From NCBI GenBank assembly GCA_016220085.1, contig JACRIN010000109.1, positions 1 to 64,000 of the forward strand: a stretch of DNA of 64,000 nt, read 5' to 3'. Below are positions 57,785 to 64,000 of this stretch, in pieces. Each line of letters begins with the position of its first letter. Position 1 is the stretch's first letter. Source of the DNA: Planctomycetota bacterium. Its GTDB lineage: Bacteria; Planctomycetota; UBA1135; GCA-002686595. A program made the translations under genes and the position numbers. The notes below the pieces were generated by a model. The model ran no database searches, was not told the origin of the DNA, and worked only from the letters and a program-made list of their open reading frames with translations.

Positions 57785-58321
57785 TCAGGGGCTCCCTCTC
57801 GGCTCGGCGGACTCCCAGCTGCGCGGCGTGGGCCGTTTGCCGGTCGCCTCGGCGATCGCGAGCTCGACCGCCTGGTAGATCTGCGTGTAGCCGGTGCAAC
57901 GGCAGAGGTTGCCCGCGAGCGCCGCGCGCACGTCCTCGTCGCTCGGATTCGGATTGCGGTCGAGCAGCGCGCGCGCCGAGAGCATTATCCCGCTCTGGCA
58001 GAAGCCGCATTGCAGCGCGCCGCAGCGATCGAACGCGTCCTGGACCGGATCGGCGCCTTTGCCTCCCGCCGCGACGTGCGCCGGCATCAGGCCCTCGATC
58101 GTCGTCACCGCGCGGCCCTCGACCGTGCGGGCGAGCGTCAAGCACGAGAGCACCGGCTTGCCGTCGAGCAGCACCGTGCACGCGCCGCAATCGCCCTTGT
58201 CGCAGCCCTGCTTCGAGCCGGTCAGGCCGAGGCGGTAGCGCAGCACCTCGAGCAGCGTCCAATGGCTCGGGGCCGCGACCTCGACATCGTCGCCGTTGAT
58301 TCGGAGATGGAGCAAGCCCAT
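57785..58321 (-). CDS. hcrC: Molybdenum hydroxylase [2Fe-2S] subunit (HcrC-like)
   Basis: A 178-residue iron-sulfur subunit. GSKQGCDKGDCGACTVLLDG plus SCLTLA give the plant-type ferredoxin cluster (C-x4-C-x2-C...C). QCGFCQSGIMLSARALL and GNLCRCTGYTQIYQAV give the second, four-helix [2Fe-2S] cluster near the MoCo. Electrons pass from the Mo site through these to the FAD subunit (or the reverse in benzoyl-CoA reduction). ATG 58321 gives MGLLHLRINGDDVEV; an in-frame ATG at 58333 would add MRGR. First gene of the three-gene operon. Confidence 0.91.
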   Translation of the reverse strand: MGLLHLRINGDDVEVAAPSHWTLLEVLRYRLGLTGSKQGCDKGDCGACTVLLDGKPVLSCLTLARTVEGRAVTTIEGLMPAHVAAGGKGADPVQDAFDRCGALQCGFCQSGIMLSARALLDRNPNPSDEDVRAALAGNLCRCTGYTQIYQAVELAIAEATGKRPTPRSWESAEPRGSP

Positions 58322-58398
58322 GCGGCCGCGCATTGTCGCAAGGTCGCGCGCCAGGGCAAGCTCGGGCAGCCGCGCGTCGGCTGCCCGACCGAGGATCG

Positions 58399-59511
58399 TC
58401 AGCGCTTGCGCGTCTTCTGCGCGGGCTTGACCGACGCCGGGATCAGTCGCCGGGCGTCGCGGAACGCCTCGGTGATCCGCTTCCACACTTCCGGGCCGGC
58501 GTGGCGCTCGAAGACCGCGGCCTGCGACGCCGCGTCGAGCTCGAAGTTCGGCTTGCGCACCCAGGAGCCGTCGGCGTGCGTCTCGCGGCTTTGCTCTTCC
58601 CACGCGGAGCAGAGGTCCGCCAGGATCTTCGGCAGCGCCTCGCGCTCGCGCTCGACGAAGTAGCGCGCCGCGCCCCAGGCCCGCGCCGCGGCGTCGGCCT
58701 GGAAGCAGCCGCGGGTGAGGCGGCAGAGCTCGTCGATCGTGATCGGCGGTCTGCCTTTCGGTTTGTAGAGCGACGCGAGCTCGCTCGACCAACCTCCGTG
58801 CTCGGCGACCGACACGAAGTCGCTGCGGCCCGGGAAGCAGTAGATCGAGCCGCGCACGTCCTGCTCGAGGGTCCAGGAGAGCCCGACCCGGAGCCAGTTC
58901 GGCTGGTGGCCGAAACGCTGCACCAAGAGCAGGTGCGACGTGCGGTGCGCGACCTCGTTCATCGGATCCCACTCCTCGCGCTCGCCGGTGAAGAATGCGA
59001 GCGCGCCAACGACCGGATCCTCGAGCACGAAGTCGCTAGGCTTTGCCGCGATCGTGCGCAGCCAATCCGCGGCGTACGGATTCTGTTCGGCGAGCTCGTC
59101 CATCGCCGCGCCGAAGCCCTGTGCGTCCGCGAGATCGAGCAGCACCACCGGTCGAAGCGGCGATTCGCTCGCGCCGAGCACCTCGTCGAAGCGCGCGACC
59201 GTCGAGGTGATCACGGTGCGCACCTCCGAGAGGCTGGTGCGCGCCGCGGGATGCACGAACAGCACGCGACCGCCGCCGATCGATTCCACGCGCGCGCCGT
59301 GCTCGGCCGCCCACGCGGACCAGTGGCGTGCGTCCGGATTGTCCGGCAAAGGTTCGGTCGGCTCCGCGGCGGCGGGAGCGGCTTTCGGATTGGATGTGCC
59401 GCGCGCCGGTTTCTGCGACACCGCGGAGGCGGACAGCGCGAGCGCGAGTCCTCCACAAGCGGTCCACCGGACGGCGCGACGCACCAGACAGGCAAGGTTC
59501 GGGCGTTGCAT
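58399..59511 (-). CDS. Secreted hypothetical protein, degenerate protease-like
   Basis: A 370-residue protein with a signal peptide (AVRWTACGGLALALSASAVS). After an Ala/Pro-rich linker, the middle has NEVAHRTSHLLLVQRFG and then QPNWLRVGLSWTLEQD: the spacing of a gluzincin H-E-x-x-H plus W-x-x-E-G-L element, but with the catalytic Glu replaced (H-R-T-S-H) and Arg-Val-Gly in place of Glu-Gly. It resembles the product of 52743-54191 in architecture. The C-terminal half is helical (AWGAARYFVEREREALPKIL). Probably an inactive peptidase-like envelope protein. ATG 59511 chosen because it starts the signal peptide; a longer frame exists upstream. Confidence 0.68.
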   Translation of the reverse strand: MQRPNLACLVRRAVRWTACGGLALALSASAVSQKPARGTSNPKAAPAAAEPTEPLPDNPDARHWSAWAAEHGARVESIGGGRVLFVHPAARTSLSEVRTVITSTVARFDEVLGASESPLRPVVLLDLADAQGFGAAMDELAEQNPYAADWLRTIAAKPSDFVLEDPVVGALAFFTGEREEWDPMNEVAHRTSHLLLVQRFGHQPNWLRVGLSWTLEQDVRGSIYCFPGRSDFVSVAEHGGWSSELASLYKPKGRPPITIDELCRLTRGCFQADAAARAWGAARYFVEREREALPKILADLCSAWEEQSRETHADGSWVRKPNFELDAASQAAVFERHAGPEVWKRITEAFRDARRLIPASVKPAQKTRKR

Positions 59512-59607
59512 CGAGTTTTCTCTCCAGAGCGAAGAACGGCAAGTGCGGCGAGAACGCACTCGTCGACTGACTTCTTGTCGAAGTTCTTCCTGCTCCGAAT
59601 GGAAGAC

Positions 59608-59641
59608 CTTCGATCGACCGACTGGTTACGGACGATCGAAG
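59608..59641. repeat. 9-bp inverted repeat downstream of recQ
   Basis: CTTCGATCG (59608-59616) and CGATCGAAG (59633-59641) are perfect inverted arms with a 16-base loop, 7 bp past the recQ stop and flanked by AAAAAT on the recQ side. The T-run is on the wrong side for an intrinsic recQ terminator, so its role is unclear. Confidence 0.45.
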
Positions 59642-59647
59642 AAAAAT

Positions 59648-61498
59648 TCAGATTCCGAGATGTCGTGCGATCTCGGCGAGGAATGCGGGACCCGGATCGA
59701 TCAGCTTCTTCTCGCCGACGCCGGGGATCGCGCGCAGCTCCTCGGGGCTCGTCGGTTTGTGCTCCGCCATCGCGGCGAGCGTGCGGTCGTTGAAGATCAG
59801 GTAAGGAGGCACGCCGCGCTGGCGGGCCAGCTCGCGCCGCAGGGTGCGCAAGCGCTCGAAGAGCGTGCCGTCGACCGGGCCGCCGGGCACGACCGAGGTG
59901 CTCGTCCGCACGCTGCGGCGAGCCGCCTGCGGCAAGGCGAAGAGCACCGCAGGGCGCTCGCCGCGCAGCACGGCGACGCCGTCGCGCGTCAGCGAGAGTG
60001 TCGGGAACTCGCCGGTGTCGACGGCGAGCAGCTCGTTGCCGACGAGTTGCTCGATCCAATGCCGGAGCTCGCGCGTCGAGTGCGCCGCGAGCAGGCCGTA
60101 CGTCGACAGCTGGTCGTGGCCGGCCGCGCGCACGCGCTCGTTCTTCGACCCGCGCAGCACGTCGGTGACGTGACCGCCGCCGTAGCGTTGGCCGACGCGC
60201 ACGACGCACGAGAGGATTTTCTGGGCGATCACGCTCGCGTCCGGGAGCGGCGTCAGCTCGCCGAGGCAGACGTCGCACGCGCCGCAGCGGTCGGCGCCGC
60301 TCCACGTCTCGCCGAAGTGCTCGACCAGCACGCGGTGACGACAGCGCGCGCCCGACGCGAATCGCATCATCTCGGCGAGGCGCTCGAGCTGCCCGTCGAG
60401 ATCGGTGCTCGATTCGCCGGCCTCGTTCGAGCTCTTTTCGACGAGCGCGCGCCACGCGACGAAATCCGCGGTCGAGAAGAACATCACGCACTCGGACTCG
60501 AGTCCGTCGCGGCCCGCGCGGCCGGTCTCTTGGCTGAACTGCTCGAGTCCCTTCGGCAGGCTCGCGTGGACGACGAAGCGCACGTCGGAGCGGTCGATGC
60601 CCATGCCGAACGCGACGGTCGCGACGACGAGCTGGACCTCGTCGTTGACGAAGCGGTCCTGGTTCTTCTCGCGCACTTCGGGCGCGAGGCCGGCGTGATA
60701 GGGGACGCAATCGACGCCGCGACGCACGAGCTCCGCCGAGAGCTCGTCGACGTCCCGGCGCCGCAGGCAATAGACGATGCCTGCCTCGCCGCGGTGGCGG
60801 CCGAGGACCTCGACCACCTGCTCGACGAGATCCCCGCGCGGTTGGAAGCGGTACGTCAGGTTCGGTCGGTCGAAGCCGCCGACCAGGCGCGCCGGATCGA
60901 CCAGGCCGAGCTCGCGCACGATGTCGTCGCGCACCCGCGGCGTCGCGGTCGCGGTGAAGGCCTGGATCGGAACGTGCGGCGCGCGGACGCGCAGCTCGCC
61001 GAGTCGGCGGTACTCCGGCCGGAAATCGTGGCCCCAGTGACTGATGCAGTGCGCTTCGTCGACGACCAGCGTCGAGAGTCCGAGCTCCAACAGCTCGTCG
61101 AAGAATCCGTCGAGCACCAGTCGCTCGGGCGCGACGAACAGCAGCTTCACGGCGCCGCCGGCGAGTTCCGCGCGTGCGCGCCGGCGCTCGTTCGCGTCCT
61201 GCGCACTCGTGAGCATCACCGCGCGAACGCCGTTCTCCAGCAGGCCGGCGACCTGGTCCTTCATCAGCGAGATCAGCGGGCTGACCACCGCGGTCAGGCC
61301 CGGCCGCAGCAGCGCCGGCGCTTGGTAGCAGAGGCTCTTGCCGCTGCCGGTCGCGAGCACGACGAGCGCGTCCCGGCCCGCCAAGGAAGCCTGGAGCGCT
61401 TCGTCCTGCATCGGGCGCAGGCTGTCGAAGCCCCACACGCGGCGGATCAGCGCGTGAACTTCCGTCCAGTCGATCGTGCCGGCGTCGGTGGGTGTCAT
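59648..61498 (-). CDS. recQ: ATP-dependent DNA helicase RecQ
   Basis: A 616-residue superfamily 2 helicase. LRPMQDEALQASLAGRDALV is motif 0, LATGSGKSLCYQAPALL Walker A, and LVVDEAHCISHWGHDFRPEY the D-E-A-H box plus aromatic-rich loop; AFTATATPRV and FGMGIDRSDVRFVVH with QETGRAGRDG complete the core. The RecQ-C-terminal zinc site is CRHRVLVEHFGE plus CGACDVC. A winged-helix and a C-terminal HRDC domain (about residues 540-616; PPYLIFNDRTLAAMAEHKP) are present, so this is a full-length RecQ. ATG 61498 gives MTPTDAGTIDW; the frame continues upstream but without family similarity. Transcribed divergently from egtB. Confidence 0.95.
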   Translation of the reverse strand: MTPTDAGTIDWTEVHALIRRVWGFDSLRPMQDEALQASLAGRDALVVLATGSGKSLCYQAPALLRPGLTAVVSPLISLMKDQVAGLLENGVRAVMLTSAQDANERRRARAELAGGAVKLLFVAPERLVLDGFFDELLELGLSTLVVDEAHCISHWGHDFRPEYRRLGELRVRAPHVPIQAFTATATPRVRDDIVRELGLVDPARLVGGFDRPNLTYRFQPRGDLVEQVVEVLGRHRGEAGIVYCLRRRDVDELSAELVRRGVDCVPYHAGLAPEVREKNQDRFVNDEVQLVVATVAFGMGIDRSDVRFVVHASLPKGLEQFSQETGRAGRDGLESECVMFFSTADFVAWRALVEKSSNEAGESSTDLDGQLERLAEMMRFASGARCRHRVLVEHFGETWSGADRCGACDVCLGELTPLPDASVIAQKILSCVVRVGQRYGGGHVTDVLRGSKNERVRAAGHDQLSTYGLLAAHSTRELRHWIEQLVGNELLAVDTGEFPTLSLTRDGVAVLRGERPAVLFALPQAARRSVRTSTSVVPGGPVDGTLFERLRTLRRELARQRGVPPYLIFNDRTLAAMAEHKPTSPEELRAIPGVGEKKLIDPGPAFLAEIARHLGI

Positions 61499-61599
61499 CG
61501 CTGCGCGTCTCAAGGGGACCGATTGGAGCGTCGAACGGTTGCACTTCAAGCACGAGATCGCGCTCGCGCGCGTTGACGCGTCGAGCGCGGGGGCCGATC

Positions 61600-62910
61600 A
61601 TGCGCGCCATGAGCGAGTCCACCCTCGTCCCGGACTCGGCGGCGAGTGTCGGGTCCGCGCGCTACCGCGCCGTTCGCCGACGGACGGAATCGATCGCCGC
61701 GCCGCTGACGCTCGAGGATCACGTCGTCCAGACGATCGCGGACGTCTCGCCGCCGAAGTGGCATCTGGCGCACACCACGTGGTTCTTCGAAGCATTCGTG
61801 CTCGCGCGGTTCTCGCCCGGATGGCGAGCGTACGACCCGGGCTTCAGCTTCCTGTTCAACTCCTACTACGAGGCGGTCGGTGCGCGCACCGAGCGCGCGT
61901 CGCGCGGCACGCTGTCGCGTCCGACGGTCGACGAGGTGCGCCGCTACCGCGCGGCGATCGACGACGCGATGGTCGAGTTCCTCGACCGCGCGGGGACGCC
62001 GAGCGCGGAGCTCGCGCTGGTGCTGGAGCTCGGGTTGAACCACGAGGAGCAGCATCAGGAGCTCTTGCTGACCGACTTGAAGCACATCTTGGCGAGCAAC
62101 CCGTCGCGTCCGGCGTATCGACCGCGCCGCGAAACGCTCGCGCGCCGAGAAGCACGCTCGGCGAGTTGGATCGAGTTCGCCGGCGGGCTGGTCGAAGTCG
62201 GCCACGACCGCGCGGGGTTCGCGTTCGACAACGAGGGGCCGCGTCATCGCGTGTGGCTTGGACCGTTCTCGCTCGCCGACCGACCGGTGACCAACGGCGA
62301 GTTCCTCGAGTTCGTCGAGGACGGCGGCTACCGCCGTTCGGAGTTCTGGCTCTCCGATGGCTGGGCCGCGGTGCAGCGCCTCCAATGGAATGGTCCGCTC
62401 TACTGGGAGACGGTCGACGGCAAGCGCTGCGAGACGACGCTCCACGGCCGCCACGCGCTCGAGCGCGACCTGCCGGTCGTGCACGTCAGCCACTTCGAGG
62501 CCGACGCGTACGCGCGTTGGCGCGGCGCGCGCCTGCCGACCGAGTTCGAGTGGGAGCACGCCGCCGAACTCACCGGGCTCGAGCGCGCGCTCGCCGACGC
62601 GAACCTGTTCGACGGCGCTGAAGTGCATGTCCGGCCGGCTCCGCGCGACTCGACCGGCCTCGCGCAGCTCTTCGGCGACGTCTGGGAGTGGACCGCGTCG
62701 GCGTACTTGCCGTACCCGGGCTTCCGCACGCTTCCGGGCGCGCTCGGCGAATACAACGGCAAGTTCATGAGCGGTCAGCTCGTCCTGCGCGGCGGCTCGG
62801 TTGCGACGCCGCGCGGTCACGTCCGCGCGAGCTATCGGAACTTCTTCCAACCCGAGAAGCGCTGGCAGTTCACCGGCGTGCGCCTCGCGCGCGAGCAGTC
62901 GGCCCGATGA
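61600..62910 (+). CDS. egtB: Ergothioneine biosynthesis protein EgtB (sulfoxide synthase)
   Basis: A 436-residue non-heme iron enzyme that joins a thiol (gamma-Glu-Cys or Cys) to hercynine with O2. The N-terminal DinB-like domain has PPKWHLAHTTWFFEAFVL and LGLNHEEQHQELLLTDLKHI, giving the three iron histidines (H-A-H and the H-x3-H-x-E motif). The C-terminal FGE-sulfatase domain has NEGPRHRVWLGPFSLADRPV, LPTEFEWEHAAELTG and the terminal RASYRNFFQPEKRWQFTGVR. GGGGG at 61588-61592 sits 7 bp before ATG 61600, favouring this start over ATG 61609. The gene overlaps egtD by ATGA. No egtA, egtC or egtE is nearby. Confidence 0.93.
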   Translation: MRAMSESTLVPDSAASVGSARYRAVRRRTESIAAPLTLEDHVVQTIADVSPPKWHLAHTTWFFEAFVLARFSPGWRAYDPGFSFLFNSYYEAVGARTERASRGTLSRPTVDEVRRYRAAIDDAMVEFLDRAGTPSAELALVLELGLNHEEQHQELLLTDLKHILASNPSRPAYRPRRETLARREARSASWIEFAGGLVEVGHDRAGFAFDNEGPRHRVWLGPFSLADRPVTNGEFLEFVEDGGYRRSEFWLSDGWAAVQRLQWNGPLYWETVDGKRCETTLHGRHALERDLPVVHVSHFEADAYARWRGARLPTEFEWEHAAELTGLERALADANLFDGAEVHVRPAPRDSTGLAQLFGDVWEWTASAYLPYPGFRTLPGALGEYNGKFMSGQLVLRGGSVATPRGHVRASYRNFFQPEKRWQFTGVRLAREQSAR

Positions 62911-63947
62911 CGATCTCCGCCCGTCTGATCCAAGCGTCCGAAGTTCCGTCCGCGGAGCGCGCGGCGTTCGCGCGCGACGTGCTCGAAGGCCTGTCCGCCG
63001 AGCCGAAGCACCTCTCGTGCAAGTGGTTCTACGACGCGCGCGGCAGCGAGCTGATCAATTCGATCATGGACCTCGACGAGTACTACCTGACGCGCTGCGA
63101 GGCCGAGGTGTTCGAGCAGCACGCCGTCGAACTCGTGCGCGCGCTCGGCGACGAGCCGTTCGAGCTCGTCGACCTCGGAGCGGGCGACGGGCGCAAGACC
63201 GGCATTCTGATCCGCCGCTTCCTCGAGCTCGGCGCGCGTTTCGAGTTCTTCTCGATCGACATCTCCGAGTCGGCGAGCCGTTCGCTCGCGGCGACGCTCG
63301 CGCGCGAGTTCCCGACGCTCGCTGGCGAGACGTTGGTCGCGGAGTACGCGAGCGGACTCGCGTGGCTCGCCGAGCGTTCGACCAAGCGCAAGCTGGTGCT
63401 CTTCCTCGGCTCGAACATCGGCAACTCGAGCCTCGACGGCGCGCGCGCGTTCCTGGGCGAGCTCGGGCTCGCGTTGCGCGAGGACGACCTCGTGCTCGTC
63501 GGCGCGGACCTCGTCAAGGACGTCGACGTGCTGCGGCGAGCCTACGACGATTCGCGCGGGCTCACCGCTGCGTTCAACCTCAATTTGCTCGCGCGGATCG
63601 ATCGCGAGCTCGGCGGCCGCTTCGAACGCGGCCGTTTCCGCTTCTACAGCACGTGGGAGCCGCGCACGAGCGCGATCGAGAGCTACCTGGTCAGCCTGGC
63701 GGAACAGGAGGTCGCCATCGACGCGCTCGGACGCAGCTTCCACTTCGGCGCGCACGAGGCGATCCACACCGAATCGTCGCGCAAGTACACGCTCGCCGAG
63801 CTCGCGCGCCTCGCCGAGGTCTCGGGCTTCGCCGGCGAAGCGGTCTTCCAGGATCGCCGCGGCTGGTTCGCGGACGTGCTCTGGCGCGTCGCCAAAACGA
63901 AAGGGCGCGTGCTCGCGCTTCCGCAGCGAGCACGCGCCCGGCGCTGA
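62907..63947 (+). CDS. egtD: L-histidine N-alpha-methyltransferase EgtD
   Basis: A 346-residue SAM-dependent enzyme making hercynine (trimethyl-histidine), the first step of ergothioneine synthesis. LSCKWFYDARGSELINSIMD and LDEYYLTRCEAEVFEQHAVE are the N-terminal signature, ELVDLGAGDGRKTGILIRRF the SAM loop, LVLFLGSNIGNSSLDGARAF the family motif, and LVGADLVKDVDVLRRAYDDS the next. The C-terminal HTESSRKYTLAELARLAEVS is also typical. ATG 62907 overlaps the egtB stop. Together egtB-egtD form a minimal ergothioneine operon for protection against oxidants. Confidence 0.94.
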   Translation: MTISARLIQASEVPSAERAAFARDVLEGLSAEPKHLSCKWFYDARGSELINSIMDLDEYYLTRCEAEVFEQHAVELVRALGDEPFELVDLGAGDGRKTGILIRRFLELGARFEFFSIDISESASRSLAATLAREFPTLAGETLVAEYASGLAWLAERSTKRKLVLFLGSNIGNSSLDGARAFLGELGLALREDDLVLVGADLVKDVDVLRRAYDDSRGLTAAFNLNLLARIDRELGGRFERGRFRFYSTWEPRTSAIESYLVSLAEQEVAIDALGRSFHFGAHEAIHTESSRKYTLAELARLAEVSGFAGEAVFQDRRGWFADVLWRVAKTKGRVLALPQRARARR

Positions 63948-64000
63948 CGCGCCTTCTCCCTCCCTGCAGCGCGCTGCGAGCTACGCGCTGCCTCCCCTCC

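Noticed and set aside
59608-59641. Intrinsic terminator of recQ
   Set aside because: The stem is perfect, but the loop is 16 bases and the T-run lies before the hairpin in the recQ direction, so it is listed only as an inverted repeat.
1-64000. tRNA, rRNA, CRISPR array, prophage or replication origin
   Set aside because: Scanning by eye found no T-loop/acceptor pairs, no rRNA-like tracts, no regularly spaced repeats with unique spacers, and no phage or origin genes. A covariance-model search would be more sensitive.

Overview
The window is about 64 kb of very GC-rich DNA, densely packed with genes that often overlap by 4 bp (ATGA, GTGA or TTGA junctions). The gene content points to a member of the Planctomycetota. 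There is a tandem pair of small secreted DUF1579 proteins, a division/cell-wall (dcw) cluster without ftsZ, ftsA or ftsQ, a HEAT-repeat lipoprotein, large secreted carboxypeptidase-regulatory-like proteins and a complete oleABCD set. That assignment is inference from gene content; another deep-branching GC-rich lineage is possible. I see no rRNA, tRNA, CRISPR array or intact mobile element.

Layout. (1) 1-6037, plus strand: glycan-assembly genes. These are a partial GT4 glycosyltransferase, a PIG-L deacetylase fused to a GT2 glycosyltransferase, a separate GT2 and two GT4 enzymes, followed by a HEAT-repeat lipoprotein (6034-6936) and a conserved hypothetical with CxxC pairs. (2) 8201-22629, plus strand: peptidoglycan/division cluster mraZ, rsmH, an FtsL-like protein, a class B PBP, murE, murF, mraY, ftsW, a LysM protein, a small membrane protein, murG, murC, murB. 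murD, ddl, ftsQ, ftsA and ftsZ are absent. A run of GTGG boxes at 10-bp spacing upstream of mraZ looks like a MraZ operator. thrS follows and encodes a threonyl-tRNA synthetase without the N-terminal TGS domain. (3) 24986-29931, minus strand: a reactive-sulfur operon of a persulfide-dioxygenase/rhodanese fusion, two half-size YeeE/YedE transporters, a three-domain rhodanese and an ArsR-family repressor. Its promoter overlaps a 14-bp dyad. (4) 30023-32075: a broken hydrolase gene, a four-copy hairpin array and two DUF1579 proteins.

(5) 32215-44778, minus strand: the most interesting region. Thirteen genes in one orientation encode oleA, a GbsR/MarR-type regulator, a KAS II condensing enzyme, an acyl carrier protein, two CrtI-type FAD oxidoreductases, FabG, a FabZ-like dehydratase, FabI, a phosphopantetheinyl transferase, then oleB, oleC and oleD. 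From the regulator to oleD the genes are mostly overlapping. This looks like a self-contained type II fatty-acid line with its own carrier, activating enzyme and desaturase/isomerase-like flavoenzymes, coupled to Ole head-to-head condensation, which would give unusual long-chain (poly)olefins or beta-lactones. A 316-bp insertion-sequence remnant with perfect 24-bp terminal inverted repeats lies just upstream of oleA.

(6) 45275-48796, plus strand: DNA polymerase IV, a multi-pass membrane protein and a YceH protein. (7) 48815-54191, minus strand: a 1062-residue carboxypeptidase-regulatory-like protein preceded by a 55-codon membrane peptide and a hypothetical protein, then a secreted protein with a degenerate metalloprotease signature. 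(8) 54407-58321, minus strand: a three-subunit molybdenum hydroxylase whose FAD subunit has the extra four-cysteine [4Fe-4S] loop of 4-hydroxybenzoyl-CoA reductase. (9) 58399-63947: a second degenerate-protease-like secreted protein, recQ, and the ergothioneine pair egtB-egtD.
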